Below the pieces are notes generated by a model, which had not been told where the DNA came from, did no database searches, and saw only the letters and a program-made list of their open reading frames with translations. From positions 226,775,798 through 226,839,797 of the forward strand of contig CM071568.1 in the NCBI GenBank assembly GCA_036426205.1: 64,000 bases of DNA, in the 5' to 3' direction. A program made the translations under genes and the position numbers. This stretch comes from Ascaphus truei. Lineage: Eukaryota > Chordata > Amphibia > Anura > Ascaphidae. Positions 13,101-27,600 of this stretch are shown here, piece after piece; the stretch's first letter is position 1; every line of letters starts with the position of its first letter.

Positions 13101-15461
13101 TATCTTGGAAGGGTTTCTTTTTGGATACAGTACTTTCTTGACTGAATCCGCATTGTGTTGCCATATTACCTGCCAAGTTACCACCCTGCGTATGTAGCCT
13201 CTTTTACACACGTGCTGCTGAAGAGGCATGTAACATGGAAATACAGTACAGGGGTGTAAAGCATCAGAGCAACCCAGTGTCCTAGCTCTACCAAGTGACT
13301 GGCATCATAGTACTATATTTGGCATTTTAAATCCCGGGCATTTGCCAGGCTTTGGAGATCAGGCCTCTGAGTGCTGCAAATCAAGTGGAGCAAACTTGAG
13401 ATAACCCATCTGCTCTCGTCCGACTTCTAGAGGGATGAACAACTCTTTTTAGCAGCCGAGTTGTGGGGTGGAGTGATGCTTGAAAACTGTGCCCTGCACA
13501 TTAAAGGGAACTGTACTTTAGTTAGAATCAGTGACAATTTGATACCACAGTATACTCTAGACGCAGGGGTGAGCAAACTTTTTATGCCGAGCCCCCCTTT
13601 TTATCCATGAAATTTCTCGGGCCCCCCTGCCTGTTGTAATCAAAATCACATGAAAAAAAACCCCTTTATTAAACGGTATACAATGTAAATACAAATATGT
13701 CTAAGGCCGCGCGTATAGTGCCCGCGACGGCAACGTCACCGCTAGAGAAAGTTGTATTTCGCTTTGCGGCGGCGGCGTGGGTGACCTGGCCATTGATTGG
13801 TTCAGGGGCTGTCACATGAGGCAACAGCCCCTGAAAAATCAAATATTGCTGGCTTCAAAAAATCGCGTTGCCCCGTCGCGCTTACTATAAGCGTACGCGA
13901 CAGCGACAATGCATTTGCTTTCGGCGACATCGCGTCGCCGGCAATATAAGCGCAGTCTAAATACTTACATACTTCAAAAGCTCGCTCTTGCAAAATTAGG
14001 CTGCGTCCACGCTGCCGCGGAGAGCGCCGACATCACCAACTCTCCAAGCATGAGCGCAGGGTGTCCTGCATAATTTTGCAAGCACGAGCGGGGAAGTGTT
14101 TACACTTTTTTTTTTCTCCCATTATTTCTGTACATTCACAGTATGATTGATATAGTGGCAGCCTACCCTCTCACTTGCAGAGGATCACAGCGAAGCAGGT
14201 TGCCAATGGAGGAGAGCAGGAACACAGCGCTATTGTAGGGCAGACACCTGAAGGAGGGGCGTTTGACATCACAGCGCTGGGGCGTACTCCTCCCCCGTAC
14301 TTCCGAATCACGTGGCCGCCACCTGCACTATTCTGTTTGGCCGCCCGCGCACATCTTTTTTGCCTGCGCATCCAGGTTTTGCCGCAAGCACCCCGCCTAA
14401 ATAATCTTGCGCCCGGGGCACCCCCCATCCCCTCAGTTTGTGCACCGCTGCATTCAATCACAACACCCACAATCACAACACACACACAGACAGACAACCA
14501 ACAGGCACAGCGCACACACACAATCATAACCAACACAGCACACACAATCACAACACACACACTGCCACAGTCAGAACACACACAACCAACACTCACATAA
14601 TCACAACGAACACACACAACACTCAATCACAACACACACACAGACAACCAACAGGCACAGCACACACACACACACACACCACACACTCAATCACAACCAA
14701 CACACACACACACTGCAGTATATACAGCTTAACCCCATTATAGGGCGGTCCTCGGGGGCCACCCGCGACCACCGCGTTATAAACGGGGTCGAGGGAAAAA
14801 AATGGCCGCCGATTTTTTTTTTTTTAAAGTTTTTTTTTTTTTTTTGTGGTGGTACCGTGTCCGCCGGAGGGGGAAAGCTGAGAACTCTCCCAGCGTTCCC
14901 AGACCCGGTGAGGCAGCGGCAACAGCACACAGCACTTACCCGGCATCTGGCAGCTCTTCTCCCTGTCTCTGCTTCCTGCTTCTGCTTCCGTCTTGCGAGA
15001 GCAAGCTCCCTTAGAGAGACAGTGTGTCTCTCTGTGTGTGTGTGTGTGTGTGTGTGTATTTGACTGTGAGACTGTGTTTGTGTGTGTGTCAGTGTGTGTG
15101 TGTGTGCAGTGTGTGTGTGTGTGCAGTGTGCTGTGTGTGTGCAGTGTGCTGTGTGTGTGCATGTGCTGTGTGTGTGCAGTGTGCTGTGAGTGTGTGTGCA
15201 GTGTGCTGTGAGTATGTGCAGTGTGCTGTGAGTGTGTTCTGAGTGTGTGTGTGCAGTGTGCTGTAGTGTGTGCTATGAGTGTATGTCAGTGTGTGTGTGT
15301 AAATTTTTTTTTTAAATTCGGGTCCACGCTCAAACGCTATAACGGGTTGAGCTTGTATATATACACATATACACACACACCACACACTCACTCACAACCA
15401 ACACACACCCACTGCAGTCCATATATATATATATAAAAATATATATACACACACACATACA

Positions 15462-15560
<99 letters not shown>

Positions 15561-15590
15561 ACACCCACACACACACACCCACCACCCACA

Positions 15591-15626
<36 letters not shown>

Positions 15627-18600
15627 ACCTGGTGGATGGGAGTAACTAAGCCTGCTCAGGTCCCCCCATGTGCTGCTGAAAACGGGCGGGTAAAAGACAG
15701 GAGGAGGAGGAGGGCTTGTCTGTGTGCAGGGAAGGCCCCACCACCTCTGCAAGACAGAGCAGGGAAGCAGCCTCAGCACGGAGCTTCTGGCTGCCCGTGC
15801 ACAGCTCTGCACGCACCCAGGTTTCCCTGCACGCACCCAGGTTTCCCCGCACGCAGCCCGCGCCCCCCCAGTTAGCGCACCGCTGTTCTAGAGCAGGAGT
15901 GGCCAACTCCAGCCCTCAAGGGCCACCAACAGCTCAGGTTTTGAGGATATCCTTGGTTCAGCACAGGTGGCTCAATCGTTGACTGAGCCACTGATTGTGC
16001 TGAAGCAAGGATATCCTTAAAACCTGACTTGCTGGTAGCCCTTGAGGACTGGATCTGGCCACTCCTGCTCTAGATAGACAAGAAGATACCTGTGAGTTTT
16101 CCTTGCAATTGAATATATACAAAACTCTGGAGTTAGTTCATTAACAAATATCATAGCCTACAACAAACCTATACCTAATTACAGCACTGCCTACTCAGCC
16201 ACGTATCTTTAGAGCACAACGAGAAGGATGCAGTGCTGCTCTCAACTGCTATGTTCTGCAGAGCAGTGCAGTGCAGAGACAGATCTTGGCAGAGAGCAGA
16301 AGTAAGTAATGTTTTCCTATCATATTGTGAGGATTCGCCCACTACATCTACTCCCCAAGTATTGCGCTTCCACTGCGCGCGCGGGCGACGCGCGATCAGC
16401 CTGTCCCTCCAGATCGATTCCCAGTCTCCGCCCCCGCCCCAAAGACGGACATGCGCGGTGCGCGAGTGACGCACGATCGAGTCACCACCCCTTGACGTCA
16501 GTGACGCGCGGAAGACAGGCTTCCCCTGGACCCGCCTCCAGGCACAGTTCCCGTTCTGATGACGGGCATGCACGGTACGCAAGCAGCGCGCGATCGGATC
16601 GGCATCTCCTGACCGTGGTGATGCGCAGGACGTAGCTCCGCCACTAGACCTAATCGGGCTGCACAATAGGGCGCACCTGGGCGACCCAGGAGCCTATCAG
16701 CACGTTCCCTCTTGTTTCGGAGGGAGGTTCTTTAAATACCTGCTCAGCCCAGACTCTCATTGCGGAGCATAACCTTGTGTGACACCGTGCCTTGCTGCAT
16801 CCTGACCTTGTTCCTGACTTGAACCTTGCCTGCCTTGTTCCTGATCTCCCTGCTGCTTGACCCTGCTTCGTTTACTGAACTCCGCACCTCTCCAGCTCTG
16901 ACCCGACTACGTACGACCATCCTGAACTCTCCTATCCTGACCTTGGCAAAGTACCCCAACGATCCGCTACTCTCCAATCCTGACCTTGGCAGAGTACTCC
17001 AACGATCCGCTAATCTCCAATCCTGACCTTGGCAGAGTACTCCAACGATCCGCTAATCTCCAATCCTGACCTTGGCAGAGTACTCCAACGATCCGCTAAT
17101 TCAATTCCTGACCCTTGGCAAAGTACCCCAACGATCCGCTACTCTCCTATCCTGACCTTGGCAAAGTACCCCAACGATCCGCTACTCTCCAATCCTGACC
17201 ATGGCAAAGTACCCCAACGATCCGCTACTCTCCAATCCTGACCTTGGCAGAGTACTCCAACGATCCGCTAATCTCCAATCCTGATCTGGCAAGTATAACG
17301 ACTACTCTACCTTCCGTACTCCTGACCCAGCTTGCAAGACCAATCTACATCCTAGCCGGGCACGCGTGGCTGTGGGTTGGCGTTTCTCAATTCCCTACCT
17401 CAGCACCGCGGTCGCGCTTCATTTGTGGTGAGCTACGCGTCACACATATAGTGCGATAGCGATGTCCAAGAAGAACCACAGAAATAAGTGATCAGTGACC
17501 CACGCAGCACAAGGAAGAGTATTAGTTAGCATCACGGTGTATTAGGACACAATGTGAAGGAATAGCGGTTCTAATCGGAATACGGGATGTATAAATACAA
17601 TTGCTTGGTAAAATGTAGCGGCCTTTAAGTTCACATCCCGGTAAGAAGTGAGAGTCAGCAGGGCACAGCTTATATTACCAAGGTGAGTAATAACTCATTG
17701 ACCACATATCTTAAATTGATAAGATACATAGTAATTATAGTTTAATGACTACATTAGGAGTTACCAGTTTCCTTCCATTGGGAGGGATGAATAAACAAAC
17801 TAATGTACATTCTCAATTACTGGTTTAAAAAAATAATAATTTGTACTGCGCTGGCTCACACAGTGTACCCAGAACAAACAAACTATGTATTCCTACCCTG
17901 AATAGCTTACAATCTAATGGTTTGGTAAAGGAAGCAGAATAAACGAACCTTCCCTGAGGTTACAAACAGTACATACAGGGTCTCAAACCAGATTAACCCA
18001 CTTCAAAGGCTAGTGACTTTACCACCATGCTGCTCCTTCTCACTTTTTTCCCCAGAGCTCAATTATACAGAAAGGGGGATATACTTTAGGAAGGAGCAAT
18101 TTGTTCCATGAGCATGTTCATAGGCATGTGCACGCAATGCATAACATGGAGCAACATTTTCATACGCATGATGACTTTGCACCGGCTCCCCACGTATGAA
18201 GCTTGTTTTTTGAGCTTCTTACATCTCGGCTGATCTCCTGAGCAAAGAGGTTAACGCCTCCTGCCGGATATTAATGCCGCAACTCTCACACAAACTGTGA
18301 TACTTGTTATACTGTTGTCGCAAATGGAGCAAAACTGGGAGTTCGAGTGATGCAGAGTCAAAGTGGTGCAATTTGAGATATGGACTTCCCCAGTTTCAGA
18401 CGTTTGATCTAAAGTGAACACATCCGTTTACCTTTCTAGGTACTCCGTTAAGGTGCAGTTTGACCATATACTTTCCGCATGGATTATATTCCGGTTCTCC
18501 TTTTTTATTCTGCGGATAAATTATGCTATGTGATAAAGCAAAATAAATTATTAGTAAGAATATTTCTTGTAGGGTATTTTTGCATACACAACATGCCACC

Positions 18601-21600
18601 AAATTCAGGAGAATACAATATTGTCATAATTGTTAGATGATCAAAGGAATTGCACTAGATATAGCAGATCACACAGAAATCACCCAATTCACACATTTAT
18701 TTACTTAAGGACCATATATAAAACTTAATATAAAGTTACTTGTATCCCCGTTCTAATTTCACTTTACTTTTAATGACATACTGTATGAAAGCCAGAGCGT
18801 CATGGCTAACCCCGAACACGTGTGCTTGTTCGGGAGATTCCAAATGATATTTTCTCCTAAACCATGCGAGTTGCCGGAGTGGTAAAAATAACAAGATTTC
18901 TGCTTCCAATCAAACACTTAGGGCCTTATTCTAAATCTGTCGAATCAACGATTCGGGGGAATTTTTGACCCAAAATGCCCATTGAAGTGTATTGGGATTT
19001 TTGGCCGAAGACAGGCCATATGGCCGCTTCTGCAGATACAGTATAGAATAAGGCTCCTAGGCCGGGAGTCATCAAAGCTCTATCTCCACTATCGTGTCTG
19101 ACTCAGCGATTTCTGGCATTGACTTTACGACTCGTGCGCATTAGCGCGGATCGAGCTTTGGTGATCCCTGACCTTAGTGAGAACTAGAAGTACCTTGTAA
19201 TCAGTTTCTTGTTGTAGCGTCTCTCGTAAGCTGCACTGATGGCAAGGGAGGCCACGAAGGAACAGTCTGACACTATTGTCTGGTAACAAAGAAAGACCAA
19301 CAAACATGGATTACTGTCCTGTGAACTATTTCAAGGCATTTATTATTAATGTATTTATCTTTACATAAGCAGTGCTACTTCATGTGTCGCGTTCCAGTAT
19401 GACATAGTAAATATGGCAAATGGCAGCCATACAAACATTACATACATGTAGACATACATTCAAGTGAATGGGCTGTAAGGGGTCTACTGGAGCACCTCGT
19501 CTTAGTGAGTATGACTCCATGATTACACTCCACACAACACCACTAGGACATTCTGGGTTCAGCAACATTTTCTTGAAAACCGTCTATGTATACTGGGGTG
19601 TTTCACCTTCAGCATTTGCTTTATGGAATTGATTCCATTTATCAATAATAACTAATGTGTTCAAACTGATGCAGCGCTCTGTGCCCCGTATCATTCAGTC
19701 TTTGCAATGCTTGCATCATTCCAGAACACATGCAAGTAAACCACTGAGACATCAATTTGCTAATTACTCCTTCAGCTCTCCTAAAGCAGAGGAGGCGGAA
19801 TTTGAAATTGGTGTTAATTTGATGTTACACTCAAGTTGCAAAAAACTTGTCAATGTTTTCTTACAGCAGCGCAGATCGTGCACTCGCCTAATCATGTAAA
19901 ATTCATTGAAATGGCTTTCTCCCCTCCCCCCCCCCTACAAATACCAGAATTGTTTACAAAGCTTTGGGAACAAGCAATGATATGGATCAACATAAAACTT
20001 CTCAGGTGCAACTAGAGTTGTTTTTCCGTCGCCACCCGAAAATGTGGTTTAGCCCTTCAAGTCCCAGAGGGGTCCTTAACGTGTTGACGTTTGGCAGTGA
20101 TAGGGTTAACTTTGGCTACCCAGGCAGATCAATCTTTATTTTTTACCATCCCTCTGTAGAAGCATTACATTACTAAAGGCCTTTGTCCAGTCAAACATAT
20201 GCGATTATCACAAAACATAGAATACATTAACTAGTAAGTCTTAAGTTGATTCCATAACAAGCATCACAAACTAGAAAAAAAAAAACTAGTTTTTCCAAGG
20301 AAGTTTTAGATAGAAAATTACTGTACGCTTTTGCTATGCAAGACAAAAAGAAGAAGCGCAGGCTCAATAGCGTAACACAATTTTATACAAAAAAATACAT
20401 AACAGGGAGGATGCACTCACAAATATAAGTTTTAAATCGCTCATAAGAGTGGACACCATGATTGCAGAAGCAGTATGCAGTCTCGTAGCAAATGATAGAG
20501 ACTGAATATCCCGTCGCGTTCCACATGCACTGCTCGCGCGTCTCCGAGGACTACTTCTTAGAATTTCGGTTGGCTAGTCGCTAACAGAGATCAAAAATAA
20601 CCCATAGATCAGCAATAAGGGTTATTAGCCGATTCAACCCGAAGCGGAAGAGGTGGAGCTTGTTCTCGGTGACGTATGAGCAGAGTATGTGGAATGCTAC
20701 GTGATATTCAGTCTCAATAACTCACTACGAGACTGCATATATAGCTTCAGTGATCACGGCAACCGTTCTTCTTATGAGCAATTTTAAAACTTATATTTGT
20801 GAGTCCATCCTTTCTGTTTTCTATTTGATAAAATTATTACACTATGTAGCATGTGCTTCTTTTTGTCTTTTAAAAATGTATTTTCTATGTACAGTATATG
20901 ATCATTCCAAAGAAGCTGCCTTGACTCCATAGGTTGGAAACTAACGGTTGGAATCAGTTCTTGTAATATTCATATTAACCTTTGGATTTGAAAATTTAGC
21001 ATGGGACTTATGTGAGTGTTGGACTAATTATTCATCTATATTATTTATTATACACATCTTTACAATTTGTTTTAGATGGTTATATTTTTTGCAAGAACAC
21101 TTAGTGAGAATATTTTTGGAAGATGATATTCACAATTATTTAATAGATCTGGTTTTATATATACAGTATATATTATCACTTGATATACACAAATGTCATG
21201 GGAATCTAATTTGAGTTAACGCTGATGTCTAATATTTTTTATGTTTCTATGTAAAAAAGAAAACAAGAACAAAATTATTACCTGCTTTATACTGAAGCTT
21301 GATACAGTGTAGATCATAATAGGATTGTTTGTTAAGTCGTCTGGTCTCACCCACTTGGAAAATATGGCTTTTTGTTTGGGGGATAGTGCCAATTTGCCAA
21401 GCTTGTCTCTAAAGTAAAAAATACGAACATTAATTGTTGTCACTAATGTCTTTACTGCTCGATTAATCCGACATGAATCACGTCTTCATATTATTGAAGG
21501 CAGAAATGGAAAAATATACATATATACAAATATGTGCGTCCTATGGAGACATATAGATTGGTTGGGGCTTTGTCAGGTATTCCGACAGTAAACACTGGTC

Positions 21601-24600
21601 GGTGACAAAGAGAGATCACTCTGGTAAATCTGTCATTTCACAGATGGCCAGCAAAGTCGTCCAATAGGAAGGTGCAACGTCACTCCCAATGATGTCACAG
21701 CTTCCTATTGGCCCGCAGGACCGAGGCCAATTTGAATTCCATTTTGATTTCTACAATGGGAGCAAGAAAACCGGCATCTAAAAAAGGAGCAAATCTTTGA
21801 AACCAAGGGGTCACCTGGGCTGAAAATAATCTGGTTCAGCTTCAGAGACCCCTGGTTCAGATACTGGAAATTTAAAAAAAAAAGGCAAGTACGGGGTATT
21901 GCTCTAAGCTTCATCTTTATATATAAAATCAATGCTGCTGTCCCTTTACAAGACCACTCGTTCCACACTCCATTCACAAACAATGCTTTGTCATAGACAA
22001 GGGATAAGTGCTCACTTACGAGAACGGCACTGGAAAGGCAAAACGCTCCCGCAGGTCAACGCTCATGAAAGGCACATACTCGATGCCATTTATCTTGGAG
22101 GTCTTCCTGCCAATTGTAACAAAGACAAAGCAAATCTCCTTAGCATAACAGTAGCAGAAAGCAATACGCATTGGGGAGAAATGACCTTCAGTTGTCATGG
22201 AATTACTATGCACGAAACAAATGGTAACTGAATTTAATACCTGAGCACTTCTCTTTCCTCGGCCGTGTACCTCTGACGTGGGGGATCGTTGATTTGCATG
22301 TGTCTAACAGGCTGTGCCTTATCATTTAGGGTAAAGTCTGGACCCAGGGGGAAGAAGGTTCTTGCTGGCTGGTTTGGTTTAGGTGCAGTTGGTTTGTCTC
22401 TAGCGGAGGATTTGGACATTGATTCTTTCAGGGACTCAGCTCTATCATGGAAAACATAAACAAACAATTCTGTAGTCAATTATTTGCGTTCCTTACAATA
22501 AAGAATTTGAGGCACTGTGTGTGGGAGAAAACAGATGACCAATAAAGAATGTCCCAGCGAACAATGTCTTAAAGAGGCAATCCAAGCAGCATTTAATTTT
22601 TTTAAAATCTTTTCTTTTAATATATGCAGCTTTTAATTACCTTTATTGAAAACAAATTACCTAAGCTGCCGATCGATTCGTTCTCCTGTGATCGATCAGC
22701 AAAGATTTTGCTTTCATTGGGGGTGATTCTGCATTGGCCATTGGGTTCAATCAATCCTTCAGCGTAACAAAGAAGCTACAATGTATCCTTGTAGTATTGA
22801 CTATTGTTACAGTTTACAGCTCAAAGGGCTGGCAACGTTTGCAACAAATTATCACAAATAGGAAAGTGTGTTAAAACCTGATATATATATATATAAATCA
22901 AAGGATGATCAGTATATTCAAACTAATTTCAAATGGCAATAAGAGTTGAATAATAAAAACTAAAAAAAATGCAGTAAGTATTATCTACTACTGCAGAACT
23001 GATTTATTATTATTAAAAAAAATACACACATGTAGGGTATTGCTTGGATTGCTCCTTTAGAAACACATTACCTTGTTATAGGTGCCATATAGGCAAGTTG
23101 TGCTACATAAAACTGGTGCCAACATGGAGTGACCATCAGGCTTGAACTGGCCTACTAGGTACCCGAGGAAAACCAAGGAGGCCCTCAAGATCCAGACCGG
23201 CCAAGTCTCCATGAAATATATATTATATTTTTTTAATATATTATATTTGTTTAATATATATATCAAATAGAAATATTCCTGTACGGCCATTTGCATGTCT
23301 TAGACAGGTCTGCAACCCCGCCTTTCACCATTATCACCCAGCACACAGCACTTCCACTACAGCAAGGGATTCTGGGAAATGACATTCAAATGGGAACACA
23401 GTGTCACCTTTTACTTCAAAACCATTTTTAACATGGTTCCCTATAGGCTTAAGCTTGCTGCATGGTCACAGCCATTTGCATTTCATTTCCCAGAATCCCT
23501 TGCTGCAGTGGAAGTGCTGTGTGCTGGGTGATAATGGTGAAAGGCGGGGTTGCAGACCTGTCTAAGACATGCAAATGAGCATACAGGAATATTTCCATTT
23601 GCTATATGCTTTGCTGTGGAGGGTTTTTGTCACTTTTTTAACCCACCATAACTTAACTAAGTAAATATACACATTCACTGGAATGGTTCAGAAAGTGTGT
23701 TCCGGGCCCCCCGAAAGGTGTTTTATGTAGAAGCCCTGCTTAGTAAACATGGACCTCTCTCTTTAGACAAGCAGCACCATTGAATATGCACCATGGCAAA
23801 ATGTACTGAGCAACACAACATCTCTTCCAGCTGCAGATTTTTAAGTACTAAACGAATGTGGTATGTGAAGCTTAAAGCGAAAGCACATCCGAGTGTTTCA
23901 CTAGCAGACGCAGGTCAAGGGTAAAAGCAGCAACCCGCGCGCCTCCATTTCTTTTAAGGGGGAATCTGTGCTTACTTTAGCAGTCAACCACATTGCTCCC
24001 GTTTGCAGGGGATTTTTTGTTGTTGCTGCAAGGATGACAACATGGCCGCCAGGGTCAGTCTTGGTATAAAATACAAAGATGGCTACCGTGATCACCAATA
24101 GAAATGCGATGACATCGTGGCTTTCTATAAGTGCCCCTGGTGGCCATATTTACATGTTGTGTCGTTTCTCACAACCAGGAGTCCCTGGTGATGGGAGAAT
24201 CACGGCTGAGCTCCGCAGGACACTTCATATCTTATAAAGGTACTAAGAATAATACTTTTGGGGGCGACTGCTGCTTTAAACCAGCTTTGTCTTGTATGTG
24301 CTTCGGTTGACTACACAAAAGTGAAAGCTTTGTCTTCAAAACCTCTGAGAGCAGGGCCCTCCTTACCTACTGTACTAGTGTATGGTAAAGTGTACCGTTT
24401 CTTCACAGCCCCCCATAGCACTGCACAATATGTTGGTGCATTATAAATAAATGGTGATAATAATACCGTAATAGTTTGCTCACCTATCTAAGGCTTGCCG
24501 AGCCAGCTGGTTGAGCCTTGTTTGTAGGTTTTGATCCGTAGTTTTATTAGACTAGGAACAGACAGAGGAATGACAGAAGTGTTGAAAAGAAACAAATGTA

Positions 24601-27600
24601 ACAAGAATGCACTTCACAGCACTAATTACAGCCGGCAATCTGTACCCCTTCATTCTGCACCTGCTAATTAAGTTATCAATTAGGTGGAACTGCCGTCACA
24701 CAGCTATAATACTGCTTTCCTAAGACTGGCCTACACAAAAGGTTAAAACTGCATACCTCATGTCAGCATAAAATACAAAGCCCACCTCTAACCAGCCCGT
24801 CCACAAAAGGAGCCTCACTATTCATGGGTCTGACTGAGAACCGATGGAATGAAGAGATTATTGGAGGTTGGAACCTGACCTTTAACATGTCACTCTGGAA
24901 GAGGGGACTGCTGGCGTTTAGGATACCAGTGTTCCACATATTGGTTAAGCGGGAATATTGCTGATTTGATTTTTCTGATGTGAAAGGATTCTGCAATACA
25001 CTAACCTGCAAATGTGTTTGCCAATTCCTTCTGGCATCACAATGAGATGACAAACCAATAAAGTGAAACAACCCTTGCTCAGCTAAAAGATGTGTGTTTA
25101 ACGAGCTGGTTTAAAGGTGCATGCAAGAATTAACAGTTAACTAAATTCAAGAGAGAAAAGCTGTGTAGTCTGCACTCCAAAAAACAAAGTCATGCAGTAT
25201 GTATTAATTACAAAGTAAGTTTTAATATAGGTATTTATAAAATAAAGGTACGTAACGATATTTACACAAAATGTTAAAAATGTTAGTCCACCCCTTGGTA
25301 GTCAGCTGAGAGCCTGCAGTATAATCCACAATAACAAATATTTGCATGCAGAATACAGTAAAGAGCTTTTCTCTCTTAGATTTAATTAAAAGGGAGATAC
25401 ATTAACTTGGCTAGGGCAATAAAGGGGTTATTGCATAAATGAAACCAATTGGCCCTAAAAAATCCCCCCTAAAAATATAGGGTATACCACATTACTTATT
25501 TGGTCCCAAAATAATACGCAGACTCTTCAGATGCTGAATACAGTGGAGGAAAGGGAGTTGATACATCTACCTTTATCACAGGTGATTAGTGATCATGCAA
25601 TATTGATCCTAAAGCACATCTTTATAGTGTACTTATTGCCAATAGGTTCTGGTCTCCAACACTTATACAAACAGAGATTGCACCAGTTAAATGCCAAAAG
25701 CTGCAGACGTGATGATCCATGGAAGGCGGCCGAAGGAGCAAAAGGAAAACACAATTCTAACTGATTCAAAAACAATGTATGTTGTGCCAAAATGAAGGAG
25801 TATTTCAATATATTTTAATGCACTCAAAAGAAAATGTCATTGCAAAAAAATATTTGAGAAAGAATGCAATGTAACAAAGCAAAAAATCAATCATAATAGA
25901 AAAATATAAAGCATATAGAATTAAAAAAAAGGGTAATCATACAGAAAAATATAAAGACACAACATACCCCTGGGGTGACGACATGGCATGTTTTGGGGTA
26001 CGAGCCCCTTTCTCAGATGACGCTTGCAGCGACCAGTGAGGGAAAAAATATATCCCCTCCCTTTTTATTTTTACCTGGTACAAATAATTTGTAGATTATT
26101 TATTTATAAAATGTTTTACCAGCAAGTAATACATTTAGATTTACCTCTCGTCTTTCAGTTTGTCCTGGGCATAGATTAGTACTGTCTGATCATAATAGCG
26201 TTTTTTTTATTTGTTAAAATATTAATATATTGGACATTGTACTGTAGCTAAAGTAGTAACAGGATATATTTCTCTGTGCTGCCTCTTTTCTTAACAAGTG
26301 ACTGGGAACACAGGTACCTGAATCAGGTGAAAACATCTCTGCTGTGCCATATTTCCACCGAGATTTGACTTACCGTTGTTAGACACAGCTCCACTGCTTC
26401 TGTGTACAACTCAATGGCTTCTTCTGCGTTGCCTTTATCATCTTCCTCAAAGGCCTGAGTGACGAGGAAACGGGCTCGTTCCAAGTCCAAGTGCTGCTTC
26501 GATTTTAATGGGTCAACATTCTGTGCTTCAACTACAAAAATGGTAATATACATACATTATATATATATATATATATTTTTTTTAAGTGAATTTGAATGAA
26601 ATGGCATCCTTTTAGATGGGCACAAATCATTACTGTATATAAGCAACTGTAATTTGTTTGTTTTTCTGCTTAAAGCAGCAATTCTGTTTTTTTTTTTTAC
26701 TTATTCTTTTCTTACATGATTCTTACTGAGGAGGTCTCCTGCCGCTTATTTTAGCTCCAAGGCTGCCTTGGCTCCACAGATATTCACTGATGAAGTTACT
26801 GGTATTTCTGGCACAAAATAAGGGATGAATCCCAAATATCCAATGTTAGAGTCAATAACGTCTCTCGTTCTTCATAGAAAAATAGGGAGAGGTGCTTGTC
26901 TCTTTAAGTGTGGTCACACATATAAACAATAAACATAGAAGAAAAAAAAAAGGAGAGAAACAGCACACAATACCAATAATAAAGTAACACATACATGGCC
27001 TGCCGATGAAAGGCTGTGTATGGGCATGAAACGTCACTTCTCTGTGTGACATGTTCCTTTGCAAATAAAGGCAACATTTTTTCACTATACTTTTGTGCTG
27101 TTTAAAGTGACTTGCACATCCAACTACGAATTGTGAGTGTGACTTTATTATTGGGATGGTGTGATGTCTCTCTCCTTTCTTCTATGTTCTGGTATTTCTG
27201 CCAGGCATTTACAGTTGTGTGAAAAAGAAAGTACACCCTCTTTGAATTCTATAGCTTTACATATCAGGACATAATAACAATCATCTGTTCCTTCATAGGT
27301 CTTAAAATTAGGTAAATACAACCTCAGATTAACAACAGCACATGACATATTACACAGCGTCATGATTTAACAAAAATAAAGCCAAAATGGAGAAGCTATG
27401 TGTGAAAAACCAAGTACACCCTTACTGCTTCCATAGGAATTAAGATGCTAAGTAGCAGATAGGAGCTGCTAATCAAATGCCCTTGATTAATTGATCAACA
27501 GCAAGTGTGACCACCTCTATAAAAGCTGACGTTTTAGCAGTTTGCTGGTCTGGAGCATTCAGGTGTGTATTAACACAATGCCAAGGAGGAAATACATCAG

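Larger units (their letters stand above)
12773..18431. other. CAPN7 intron 9
   Basis: 5.7-kb intron. 13564-16067 is a stack of MITEs, foldbacks and microsatellites, 16310-17460 is an LTR-like segment with a 43-bp array, and 17826-18035 is a SINE. 12773-13563 and 16068-16309 hold nothing recognised. Confidence 0.55.
22442..24483. other. CAPN7 intron 4
   Basis: Holds the TTAA-type MITE 22573-23056, foldback family copy 23259-23665 and, at 24395-24465, an L2/SINE-like tail (CACTGCACAATATGTTGGTG then TAAATAAATGG). 23666-24394 holds nothing else recognised. Confidence 0.5.

Noticed and set aside
14171..15875. Many Cys/Val-, His/Thr- and Tyr/Ile-rich ORFs
   Set aside because: Translations of CA, TG and TA arrays and MITE sequence.
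16930..17290. CRISPR-like regular repeats
   Set aside because: The 43-bp units are contiguous with no spacers, in vertebrate nuclear DNA. They form a tandem array.
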